NCBI GenBank assembly: GCA_903821685.1
Contig: CAIJLW010000027.1
Location: 1-54,930, forward strand
Length of the DNA stretch: 54,930 nt
Origin: an uncultured Sphingomonadales bacterium
Lineage (GTDB): Bacteria; Pseudomonadota; Alphaproteobacteria; Sphingomonadales; Sphingomonadaceae
Direction of reading: 5' to 3'
The position numbers and the translations under genes were made by a program. Positions 39,464-47,368 of the stretch are shown piece by piece. The notes under the pieces are model-generated. The model did no database searches. It saw only the letters and a program-made list of their open reading frames with translations, and was not told the origin of the DNA. The stretch's first letter is position 1. Each line of letters starts with the position of its first letter.

Positions 39464-39877
39464 TTATTGGTCGATCATCGCTTTATCGGCACCCGGTGCA
39501 TCAGTTGGAGTGGCAGCCCCTGGCATCGTAAAGGCAGTGGGAGTGAAGCTGCCAATGCTGGTTTGTCCAGCATCGGGGTTTGCATCACCCGTTTGCATAG
39601 AAGTCCCAAATGGCAGGCCAAAGTTGGGCTGCGTTGGGTTGCCATCGATGGTCGGCGCGCCGATTTGGAAATCGCTGCCTGAGTCTGCATTGAATTGGAC
39701 AGGAACGGGGGCCGGCGCAGGCAAAGGAAGTTGATGTGTATTTTCCGGCACTGACACAATGCTTTGTGCGCGCGCTTCTTGGGCTTTTGGTGTCAGAGGG
39801 TCTTTATCTGGAATGACCATCGCGATCAGTCCAGTGACCAACAAAACTCCCAATAGCATTTTTAGTCTATTATCCAC
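39464..39877 (-). CDS. hypothetical membrane-anchored, proline-rich protein
   Basis: 137 residues when started at GTG 39877 (VDNRLKML). The alternative ATG 39859 starts at the membrane segment. One N-terminal transmembrane helix (MLLGVLLVTGLIAMVIP) is followed by a low-complexity, proline-, alanine- and threonine-rich region (LPLPAPAPVPVQF). The family is not recognised. A single-pass envelope protein with an extended periplasmic tail is likely. The frame is open further upstream but would run through a transcription terminator, so the longer reading is rejected. Confidence 0.6.
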   Translation of the reverse strand: MDNRLKMLLGVLLVTGLIAMVIPDKDPLTPKAQEARAQSIVSVPENTHQLPLPAPAPVPVQFNADSGSDFQIGAPTIDGNPTQPNFGLPFGTSMQTGDANPDAGQTSIGSFTPTAFTMPGAATPTDAPGADKAMIDQ

Positions 39878-39956
39878 GCGACCCAGCCCGTCTGTGTTCG
39901 ACGAGGGCAATACTGGGTTGGCGTTAACAAAATATGAGCGGCGAAAGTCGTGACAT

Positions 39957-39986
39957 AAAAAAACCGCCGGCACCGCTGCCGGCGGT
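39957..39986 (-). terminator. Rho-independent terminator downstream of aceA and its small companion gene
   Basis: A perfect 10-bp stem ACCGCCGGCA / TGCCGGCGGT with a CCGC loop. In minus-strand direction it is followed by seven T (plus-strand A at 39957-39963). It lies 43 bases past the stop of the 52-residue gene. Confidence 0.93.
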
Positions 39987-40029
39987 CAGGTGTTTTTCCT
40001 CCCCAGGAAAACTCTTAAAACGCTATAGA

Positions 40030-40188
40030 TTACTTGCCACCAGCGCTGCCTAGACGGTGGTAAAGTCGCGCAAATTTGACGGATTCTGGCTTATCCTGAA
40101 TAACTTCAAGATAATGGAGCAGCGCTTGACGCAATAAGGTCAAGTCTTCAGTCGAAAGCACAGCGCGTGCGCGTGGAGGTTCACCCAT
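40030..40188 (-). CDS. small conserved-type protein downstream of isocitrate lyase
   Basis: 52 residues, MGEPPRARAVLSTEDLTLLR at the N-terminus and VKFARLYHRLGSAGGK at the end. The middle is one or two amphipathic helices (LRQALLHYLEVIQDKPE). GGAG stands eight bases before ATG 40188. It begins 12 bases after the aceA stop and is followed by a terminator, so it is almost certainly co-transcribed with aceA. No known family was recognised. Confidence 0.75.
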   Translation of the reverse strand: MGEPPRARAVLSTEDLTLLRQALLHYLEVIQDKPESVKFARLYHRLGSAGGK

Positions 40189-40200
40189 TTCAATCGCTCC

Positions 40201-41802
40201 TTACGCGCCTTGGCCAAACTGGTTCATTGTGTTGTCTTTGCCACCAGCTTTTAGAGCGGCTTCGCCAGCAAAATATTCCTTATGATCATCACCAATGTCG
40301 GAACCTGACATGTTCTGGTGCTTCACACAGGCGATGCCTTGGCGGATTTCCTTGCGTTGAACGCCGGCCACATAGCCAAGCATCCCCATTTCGCCGAAAT
40401 AATCCTTGGCGAGGTTGTCGGTGCTGAGCGCTGCCGTATGGTAGGTTGGCAGGGTGATGAGATGGTGGAAAATGCCGGCGCGCTTTGCTGAATCGCGCTG
40501 GAAGTTCTGGATGCGCACATCGGCTTCAATTCCAAGTGCAGTCTCGTCATAGCTTGCGCTCATCAGATTTGCGCGTTCGTAGGCGGAAACATCTTGTCCT
40601 TGAGTGGACCATGCATCAAACACCTGCTGACGGAAATTCAGCGTCCAGTTGAAGCTTGGCGAGTTGTTGTAGGCAAGCTTTGCATTTGGAACGACTTCGC
40701 GAATGCGGTCTACCATGCCTGCAATCTGCTCAATGTGCGGCTTTTCCGTTTCGATCCAGATGAGGTCCGCACCATTCTGAAGCGAGGTGATGCAATCCAA
40801 TACGCAGCGATCTTCGCCAGTGCCGGAGCGGAACTGGAAAAGATTGGAGGGCAGTCGCTTTGGACGCAGCAGCTTTCCGTTGCGGTTCAAGATAACGTCG
40901 CCATTTTGGGCTGTAGTTGGGTCAATTTCTTCGCAATCGAGGAAGCTGTTGTACAAGTCGCCCAAGTCGCCAGCAGCGGTTGAAACGGCGATTTGCTTGG
41001 TTAGGCCCGCTCCGAGAGAGTCCGTGCGTGCTACGATGATGCCGTCTGGAACGCCAAGTTCAAGAAACGCATATCGGCAAGCACGAATTTTCTGCAAAAA
41101 ATCTTCATGTGGCACGGTGACTTTGCCGTCTTGGTGGCCGCATTGCTTTTCGTCGGAAACTTGATTTTCGATCTGCAGAGCGCATGCGCCAGCTTCAATC
41201 ATTTTCTTAGCCAGAAGATATGTGGCCTCGGCGTTGCCAAAGCCTGCATCTATGTCGGCAATAATGGGTACGACATGCGTTTCATGGTTCTCGATTTTGG
41301 CCATGGTGGCCGCTTCGCGCGCCGCATCATTTTGGCTGCGGGCGTCGTCGAGATCACGGAACAAAATGTTGAGTTCGCGGCTATCAGCTTGGCGCAGGAA
41401 CGTATAAAGTTCTTCAATGAGCGCTGGTACGCTTGTCTTTTCATGCATGGACTGATCAGGCAGTGGGCCGAATTCACTGCGCAAAGCGGCAATCATCCAA
41501 CCTGACAGATACAAATACCGCTTTTTGGTTGTGCCAAAATGCTTCTTAATGGAGATCATTTTTTGCTGGGCTATGAACCCGTGCCAGCAACCAAGGGACT
41601 GCGTATATTGTGCAGGGTTGGCATCATATGCAGCCATGTCGTCGCGCATGATCTTGGCTGTATAGCGCGCAATGTCGAGACCAGTCTGAAAACGGTTTTG
41701 CAACTGCATCCGCGCTACAGATTCCGCGCTGATGGAATCCCATGTTCCCTTGTGCGCAGAAATATGCGCGTTGGTTTCGGAGATGAGTGACTGGTACGAC
41801 AT
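40201..41802 (-). CDS. aceA: isocitrate lyase
   Basis: A 533-residue glyoxylate-bypass enzyme that splits isocitrate to glyoxylate and succinate. It belongs to the longer class found in Pseudomonas: the signature reads KQCGHQDGKVTVPHE with catalytic C221, instead of the short-class KKCGH. PIIADIDAGFGN and WIETEKPHIEQI are further family motifs. ATG 41802 has AAGGA seven bases upstream. A TTG two codons earlier is rejected. No malate synthase is nearby. It is divergent from a RamB/ScfR-type regulator. Confidence 0.96.
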   Translation of the reverse strand: MSYQSLISETNAHISAHKGTWDSISAESVARMQLQNRFQTGLDIARYTAKIMRDDMAAYDANPAQYTQSLGCWHGFIAQQKMISIKKHFGTTKKRYLYLSGWMIAALRSEFGPLPDQSMHEKTSVPALIEELYTFLRQADSRELNILFRDLDDARSQNDAAREAATMAKIENHETHVVPIIADIDAGFGNAEATYLLAKKMIEAGACALQIENQVSDEKQCGHQDGKVTVPHEDFLQKIRACRYAFLELGVPDGIIVARTDSLGAGLTKQIAVSTAAGDLGDLYNSFLDCEEIDPTTAQNGDVILNRNGKLLRPKRLPSNLFQFRSGTGEDRCVLDCITSLQNGADLIWIETEKPHIEQIAGMVDRIREVVPNAKLAYNNSPSFNWTLNFRQQVFDAWSTQGQDVSAYERANLMSASYDETALGIEADVRIQNFQRDSAKRAGIFHHLITLPTYHTAALSTDNLAKDYFGEMGMLGYVAGVQRKEIRQGIACVKHQNMSGSDIGDDHKEYFAGEAALKAGGKDNTMNQFGQGA

Positions 41803-41874
41803 TGACAATTCCTTTTTGTCGAAGGGAGGATAGACGCCGGTGTCTCACCTCAAACCATGTGAATAACGAGTCAA

Positions 41875-41948
41875 TTTTGTAATATTTGTTGTATTATTGT
41901 GTGAATAAGCTACCGTTTGTTTGTCGTTTTGTAACTTTGTTGACAAAG
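41875..41948. promoter_or_regulatory. two direct repeats and a palindrome in the aceA/regulator gap, candidate operators
   Basis: TTTTGTAATATTTGTTG (41875-41891) and TTTTGTAACTTTGTTG (41927-41942) are near-identical and start exactly 52 bases (five helical turns) apart. The second copy is extended into a palindrome CTTTGT-TG-ACAAAG (41935-41948) which overlaps the AAAGG ribosome-binding site of the regulator gene. The arrangement suggests binding by the divergently encoded regulator with autoregulation. The repeats are seen; the binding is inferred. Confidence 0.55.
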
Positions 41949-41955
41949 GTTGGTC

Positions 41956-43371
41956 GTGGCAGAAGAAAAGTTATTTGCGGGGCATTCTGTCCGTAGGATC
42001 CGACGGGCCAATGGCTTAACGCAAGGGGCAATGGCTGAAGCCTTGGCAATTTCGCCGTCTTATCTTAACTTGATTGAGCGTAATCAGAGGCCGCTGACGG
42101 CCACACTGCTTCTAAAACTTGCCCAATCTTATGATTTCGATCCTCGTACGTTAACTGGCACAACCCCCGGCGGCGGGGTGGATGCCATCCGCCGAAGGCT
42201 TAATGACCCCATGTTCGCAGATCTCGATATTGACCGCGCTCAGGTAGAAGAATGGATCGCTGCTAGCCCTGATGCAGCAGAGGCGTTTGCCCGATCCTTT
42301 GACCGTCTGTCGGGCGGGTCGCATGGCGGAGCAGGTGGTGGGCAAATTGGCGGACATGGCGAGCCAGAGGCTATTGCCTCGGCCCGGCGTGAAATTGAGC
42401 GTTGGCGCAACCATTTCGCCGATTTGGACTCGCAAGCAGAGAACCTTGCTGACGAGTTGCGCCTCACCAATGCGGACATTTACGGCGCCATCACCGAACG
42501 GTTACGCGTGAAGCATCAGCTTTCTATGCGCATTTTGCCATTTGATGTCATGCCTGACCGATTACGGCGGCTCGACCTTCATGCGCGCCAACTTCAACTA
42601 TCTGAACTTCTTGATCCTGCCAGCCGTACTTTCGCAGCCGCCTTGCAACTTGGTATGCTGGAAGCCAAGGCAGAAATTGACGCTTTAGTTGCTGGTGCAT
42701 CTTTTGCCGAAAGAGCAGCCGAACGTCTGTATAGGCGGCATTTGAGTAGCTATTTTGCAGCAGCCGTCATGATGCCTTACGCGCGTTTTTTGCGCGCATG
42801 CGAGGCAACGGGCTATGATATCGTGTTGCTGCAACGACGCTTTGGCGCCGGTTTTGAACAGATTGCCCACCGCCTAACGACATTGCAAAGGGTAGGGCAG
42901 CGTGGTTTGCCATTCTTCATGCTGCGCATTGATCGTGCGGGGCAGAGCAGTAAACGCTATGCTGGGGCAAGCGCCTCACCATTGGTGGAAACGGATCGCC
43001 GATGCCCTTTATGGCAAGTGCATACTGTATTTGCACGGCCAGGAACCCTTATGCCGCATCTGGTCGAACTGGAGGATCAAAGCCGCTGGTTCACTTTGTC
43101 GCGAACTGTGCATCCACAAACCGCGGTAAGCGGCGGGATCGAAGCAGAGTTTGCCATTTGCCTTGGTATTGATGCGAAGTTAGCTGCGCCATTGGCCGCT
43201 GCGCGTGGGCTTGACCTTAACAACGGCGCCGCAACCGCCATTGGTCTTGGCTGTTCCGCTTGTACCCGCCCTGATTGTCCACAGCGCAGCGCACCGCCAG
43301 CAGGGCGCGTGCTTGTCTTCAACGAACGCGAAAGAGGCATGTCGCCCTTCACATTCGACCGGAATAGCTAG
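41956..43371 (+). CDS. XRE-family regulator, short-chain fatty acyl / RamB-ScfR type
   Basis: 471 residues. An N-terminal helix-turn-helix (RRIRRANGLTQGAMAEALAI, about residues 13-65) is followed by a ~250-residue sensor region (MMPYARFLRACEATGYDI) and ends in a cysteine motif (CSACTRPDCPQR). This is the architecture of RamB and ScfR proteins, which control acetate/glyoxylate and methylcitrate genes in other bacteria. A glycine-rich insertion (SGGSHGGAGGGQIGGHG) lies near residue 118. The start is GTG 41956, six bases after AAAGG. The divergent isocitrate lyase gene is the obvious target. Confidence 0.85.
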   Translation: MAEEKLFAGHSVRRIRRANGLTQGAMAEALAISPSYLNLIERNQRPLTATLLLKLAQSYDFDPRTLTGTTPGGGVDAIRRRLNDPMFADLDIDRAQVEEWIAASPDAAEAFARSFDRLSGGSHGGAGGGQIGGHGEPEAIASARREIERWRNHFADLDSQAENLADELRLTNADIYGAITERLRVKHQLSMRILPFDVMPDRLRRLDLHARQLQLSELLDPASRTFAAALQLGMLEAKAEIDALVAGASFAERAAERLYRRHLSSYFAAAVMMPYARFLRACEATGYDIVLLQRRFGAGFEQIAHRLTTLQRVGQRGLPFFMLRIDRAGQSSKRYAGASASPLVETDRRCPLWQVHTVFARPGTLMPHLVELEDQSRWFTLSRTVHPQTAVSGGIEAEFAICLGIDAKLAAPLAAARGLDLNNGAATAIGLGCSACTRPDCPQRSAPPAGRVLVFNERERGMSPFTFDRNS

Positions 43372-44399
43372 TCTGTTGCGAAATCACGCACTTTTTGGCT
43401 ACTGCCGCGCGGCAGGATCATCACTTCATTGCCATTTGCAACAATGAGTAAATCATAAACATTGTGCACAGAAACGCGGATGCCGTGCCCGTGAATAAGG
43501 TTGCCGTGGCTGTTATTCATGCGAATGGCGCCCCAGGTAACATTGCCGTCCGCGTCCTTATGACCAATTTCGTGCAAGGCATCCCAGCTGCCGACATCTA
43601 ACCAGCCCATACTCACCGGCGCCACTGGGACTTTCGGTGCCTTTTCCATAATCGCCTAATCGATGCTGTCTGAGGGACAGGCCGCAAAGCTGGCTGCTTC
43701 GGGATGCCAGTGATCGCCAATACGCTCTGCTTTGGCGATAGCGTTACGAACCGCTGTGTCCACCGAAGGTGCAAACTGCTTTACGGCGTCCAAATAGGCA
43801 TCTGCGCGAAACAGGAATATGCCGCCATTCCATACATGGTCACCACTTTCGATCATGGCAGCAGCACGCGTGGCATCCGGCTTTTCGACAAAGCGCTTTA
43901 CGTCATGAACGCCCGCCCCAATCTCGGCGTCAATTTGAATATAGCCACATCCTATCTCAGGCCCCGTCGGATTGATCCCGTAAGCGGCCAGCCAGCCATT
44001 TCAAACTTGCGGCACAAGTGGATCCGTCGCGGCGTGAAATGCCGCCTCATTGGTATTGACATGGTCGCTTGGCATCACCAGCATAAAGCTATCTGGTGCG
44101 TCCACGAGTAGCGCTGCCATGGCGAATGCTGGCGCTGTGTTTCGGGCGCAGGGTTCAAGCAAAAGCGTTGTTTCAGTTACTCCAATCGGCCAATTGGTCA
44201 CGCACGATATTGGCATGTGCCGCACTAGCGGCGATCAGAGGTGCTGCAAAATGTAGGCGGTCCTTTACACGCAAAACCGTAAGTTGGAACATTGTGCGCG
44301 TATCTGTCAGCGCCAAGAACTGCTTGGGGTTGCCGGTTTCGATGATGGCCAAAGCCGCATACCGCCGCCGCCCGATAAGAGTACAGGAGTTATAGTCAC
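43368..44399 (-). pseudogene. mannose-1-phosphate guanylyltransferase remnant
   Basis: The minus strand encodes almost a full GDP-mannose pyrophosphorylase catalytic domain in broken pieces. In order: TPVLLSGGGGMRLWPSS (near the GTG at 44399), [105 protein letters not shown] and the end VYDLLIVANGNEVMILPRGS. The reading frame shifts near 44340 and near 44186. In-frame stops stand at 44001-44003 (TGA) and 43656-43658 (TAG where the family has tyrosine). The signature threonine is replaced by methionine in GGGGMRLWP. Several independent lesions mean decay, not one sequencing error. Confidence 0.9.
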
Positions 44400-44661
44400 G
44401 AGTTTTCCATTTGTTAGGACATTGGGGAATGCCATGTTCCCGCCGATGTTCCGCAATCGGTCAAACGCGAATAAAATACTTTCTCCAATGGTTATTGGTA
44501 AGACAGTATAAAGTTAGCGGACGCTTTACTGTGCTGTTGGATGCTAGCCGTGCTGACATGGACGCGGCGCGATGATCAGGCTATATGAGAAGCGTACACA
44601 ATGTGCGATATTTTTTCGTAATTTAATCTAAAGTTGCAACGTTAGGCCTTAATTGCGGGGG
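44400..44661. other. non-coding gap upstream of the pseudogene
   Basis: About 260 bases with no credible gene. It holds a small CCAAT-GGTT-ATTGG palindrome (44485-44498). The region is probably the decayed promoter area of the pseudogene and the 3' side of gntR. No terminator with a T run was found for gntR. Confidence 0.4.
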
Positions 44662-45003
44662 CTAATTGAGCGCAAGCAATTCTATCGGATCAATTCCGGC
44701 ACGCTGCATCTGCGCTTTCACGTCTGGCCAAATATTCTGCACGAAATTTTCACGTTCAAAGCTGCGCAATTTCGCAGTCGCGCCGCTGGCTACGAACAGG
44801 CCTACGCCGCGCTTGACGTCTACCAGGCCGCTGTCTTGAAATAATTGATAAGCCTTAGCCACTGTAAGGGGGTTGGCACCCTGATCTGCCGCGAAAGCGC
44901 GCACGGAAGGGAGCATCTGACCCTCTTTGTAATTACCATCAAGAATGGCAGCCGCAATCACGTCACGTAATTTCAAGTAGACCGGCTTTACATCGTTTTT
45001 CAT
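44662..45003 (-). CDS. GntR family transcriptional regulator, short (YtrA-like)
   Basis: 113 residues: a winged helix-turn-helix (PVYLKLRDVIAAAILDGNYK near the start, then MLPSVRAFAADQGANPLTVAKAY) and a short helical tail without a ligand-binding domain, as in the YtrA subgroup. YtrA-type proteins usually control a neighbouring ABC transporter, but none is present. The ATG 45003 is preferred over an upstream ATG at 45027, which would lie inside a nested inverted repeat. Confidence 0.88.
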   Translation of the reverse strand: MKNDVKPVYLKLRDVIAAAILDGNYKEGQMLPSVRAFAADQGANPLTVAKAYQLFQDSGLVDVKRGVGLFVASGATAKLRSFERENFVQNIWPDVKAQMQRAGIDPIELLALN

Positions 45004-45005
45004 CA

Positions 45006-45045
45006 CATGCTTACTGCCATAATACACTATGGCGCGTCAAGCATG
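45006..45045 (-). promoter_or_regulatory. nested inverted repeats directly upstream of gntR
   Basis: Outer arms CATGCTT (45006-45012) and AAGCATG (45039-45045) enclose inner arms GCCATA (45016-45021) and TATGGC (45028-45033). All are exact complements with nearly the same centre. The element fills the gap between the nitroreductase stop and the gntR start. It may be the autoregulatory operator of the GntR protein or a leader hairpin that masks its ribosome-binding site. Confidence 0.5.
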
Positions 45046-45060
45046 CCTAAATCCCATTAG

Positions 45061-45630
45061 TCAAGGCCACTGACGGATAATGTCTCCGGGTATGGGCCGC
45101 GGACGCTCTTCAAGCGCGAGCGCAGGGGTTCCGATAAAGAACATGCCCGCGATCTTCTCCTCGCCTAGACATAGGCTGTCGCGAACCATGGGATCGTAAC
45201 TGGCCCAACCTGTAATCCAACTTGCTACAAAGCCGTGCGCATGTGCCGCGTGGATGAGGTTCATGGCGACTGCGCCAACGCTCAATTGTTGTTCCCAAAG
45301 CGGGATTTTAGCGCTTGGTTGCGGCGCAGACATAAGGAACACAAGCGTTGGTGCCATGCGCGCCGACGCAATCGCTGCGTCTATTTGTGCAGGCCGCGCA
45401 TCTGGATTGGCAGTAAGGAAGGCCTCAGTAAGCAGTTCGGCAAAAGCTTCGCGGTTGGTGATTTCGACAAAACGCCATGGAAACAATTTCCCATGATCGG
45501 GTGTGCGCATTGCGGTTTGTAAGATGCGGTCGAGCGTTGGCGCGTCTGGGCCAGGGCTAACCATGTCGCGCGGTTTACCTGAGCGACGGGTTTCCAAATA
45601 GGCGGTTACAGAAGAAAGATCGTTGAACAT
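45061..45630 (-). CDS. nitroreductase family protein
   Basis: A 189-residue FMN/NAD(P)H-dependent reductase of the NfsB/YdjA type. An N-terminal basic RRSGKPRDM segment binds the phosphate, then AMRTPDHGKLFPWRFVEI follows (YdjA-like TPDHG/PWRF). SVGAVAMNLIHAAHAHGF and ITGW...YDPMVRDSLCLGEEKIAGMFFIG complete the fold. The start at ATG 45630 has GAAGGAAG upstream. The substrate is unknown. It is divergent from the POT transporter gene. Confidence 0.88.
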   Translation of the reverse strand: MFNDLSSVTAYLETRRSGKPRDMVSPGPDAPTLDRILQTAMRTPDHGKLFPWRFVEITNREAFAELLTEAFLTANPDARPAQIDAAIASARMAPTLVFLMSAPQPSAKIPLWEQQLSVGAVAMNLIHAAHAHGFVASWITGWASYDPMVRDSLCLGEEKIAGMFFIGTPALALEERPRPIPGDIIRQWP

Positions 45631-45762
45631 TCCGCTTCCTTCGACGAAACTCGACCCGTTCGGCAATAAAATTCTTCACAGGCGCAGTTTTTCAGCTAGA
45701 TGACTCAGCAGAGAAACGGGCGGCGAAGACCGACTATTTAGAGATTATTGAGGGGATTCCAC

Positions 45763-47364
45763 ATGGGTCTGAAAGACATTGCGCTTTGGCAGGAGCAGGA
45801 TTGGATTACAGCAATCGCAGCTGCAGTGCTGGGTTTCTTCCTGCTTGGCGGGGCATATATTGCGACGCGCAAGGAGCCTGAATTTGCCGGCCATCCGCGC
45901 GGTCTCTACGTTCTCTTTTTCGCAGAGATGTGGGAGCGTTTTTCCTATTATGGGATGCGCGCGCTGCTTATCCTTTACCTTACAAAGCACTGGCTCTTTT
46001 CCGACGGCCAATCGAACCTAATCTATGGCGCCTATACCAGCCTTGTGTACATCACGCCGGTTCTAGGCGGGTGGTTTGCTGACCGATATCTAGGCCAGCG
46101 CAAGGCGGTGGCATTCGGTGCGGTTCTATTAACTTTTGGTCATGTGTTGATGGCATTTGAAGGTTTTGCTGGCGTTACCGACCCGCTGGTGAAACAGGCG
46201 GACCCCGCGATCAACATATTCTGGCTGGCGTTGGCCTTCATTATCGTGGGCTCGGGTTTCCTCAAGGCCAATATTTCCGTGATTGTTGGCCAACTCTATC
46301 CGCGCACCGATGTGCGTCGTGACGGTGCCTACACCATCTTCTATATGGGTATTAACGTAGGCGCCGCGATTGGTACGATTTTTGCCGGTTATCTTGGTGA
46401 AACCTATGGCTGGTCCTATGGCTTCGGCGCAGCTGGTCTCGGCATGCTGCTCGGTCTGGTTGTCTTTGTGCTCGGTAAACCATTGCTCATGGGCCGCGGC
46501 GAAGCGCCGGCACCCATGACCAAGTTGACCGAATATGGCATTTATGGCGTCGGCCTTGCCGCTGTTGCCTGTATCTGGCTTCTGATCCAGTATCAGGGCT
46601 TTTATGGCTGGTTGCTGCTTGGCCTTGGGGTGTTGTTACTCGGTTATGTTCTGCTGCAATCGTTCAAGCTAGATTTAGAGGCGCGCCATCGCATCTATGC
46701 GATCCTCTTCCTGTTGGCGTTGCAGCCCCTGTTTTGGGCGTTGTTCGAGCAGGCCGGTGGTAGCATGAACCTGTTCACCGACCGCTTTGTTGATCGTCAG
46801 GGAGTGCCTGCGTCGATCTTCCAGTCGATCAACCCGATCTATATCATTCTGCTGGGTCCTATCTTTGCCGGCCTTTGGGTGTGGCTCGGCCGACGCGGAC
46901 TGGAGCCTTCGACCCCTGCCAAATTCGGTATCGCGCTGGCGCAGATTGGTTTTGCCAACCTAGTTCTGGTATGGGGAGCGAACAGCGTTGGTGCGGATAC
47001 TCTGGTGCCAGTGTTGTTCATCTTCGCCTTTTACCTGTTCGCCACGACTGCAGAACTCTGCCTCTCGCCAGTTGGGCTGTCGGCGATGAACCGGCTTGCG
47101 CCGGCAACCATGGCGTCGCTGATTATGGGGGCTTGGTTCTTCGCGACTGCGGGCGGCAACTTCCTTGCTGGCGTTATCGGCGCTGCAACGGGCGGCCATG
47201 ATGGTGCAATGACCCGTGAGGGCTTGATTAGCGTCTATGAACAGATCGGCTACATCACCATTGCTATCAGCGTGGCTGTACTTCTGGTATCACCTCTGGT
47301 GAACCGCCTGATGCACCTTGACGCGCTTAAGGACGAAGACAATGCAGAAGAAAAGGCAGCATAA
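45763..47364 (+). CDS. POT/PTR family peptide:H+ symporter
   Basis: A 533-residue proton-coupled oligopeptide transporter with 12-14 hydrophobic helices. The motif FAEMWERFSYYGMRALLILY (about residue 50) contains the conserved ExxERFxYYG element. GGWFADRYLGQRKAV is the second PTR signature, and the TM5-like FYMGINVGAAIGT is also present. ATG 45763 has GAGGGGA upstream. Its stop is four bases before the first amidohydrolase gene, so it heads a peptide- or amide-related operon. Confidence 0.93.
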   Translation: MGLKDIALWQEQDWITAIAAAVLGFFLLGGAYIATRKEPEFAGHPRGLYVLFFAEMWERFSYYGMRALLILYLTKHWLFSDGQSNLIYGAYTSLVYITPVLGGWFADRYLGQRKAVAFGAVLLTFGHVLMAFEGFAGVTDPLVKQADPAINIFWLALAFIIVGSGFLKANISVIVGQLYPRTDVRRDGAYTIFYMGINVGAAIGTIFAGYLGETYGWSYGFGAAGLGMLLGLVVFVLGKPLLMGRGEAPAPMTKLTEYGIYGVGLAAVACIWLLIQYQGFYGWLLLGLGVLLLGYVLLQSFKLDLEARHRIYAILFLLALQPLFWALFEQAGGSMNLFTDRFVDRQGVPASIFQSINPIYIILLGPIFAGLWVWLGRRGLEPSTPAKFGIALAQIGFANLVLVWGANSVGADTLVPVLFIFAFYLFATTAELCLSPVGLSAMNRLAPATMASLIMGAWFFATAGGNFLAGVIGAATGGHDGAMTREGLISVYEQIGYITIAISVAVLLVSPLVNRLMHLDALKDEDNAEEKAA

Positions 47365-47368
47365 GCAT

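Noticed and set aside
44485-44498. CCAAT-GGTT-ATTGG palindrome upstream of the pseudogene
   Set aside because: Short, AT-rich arms of five bases with no gene start at a meaningful distance; compatible with chance.
45763-47364. Idea that the POT transporter and GntR/nitroreductase genes form one regulated locus
   Set aside because: The inverted repeat near gntR was not found in the POT promoter region, and the genes are divergent, so a link is not supported.
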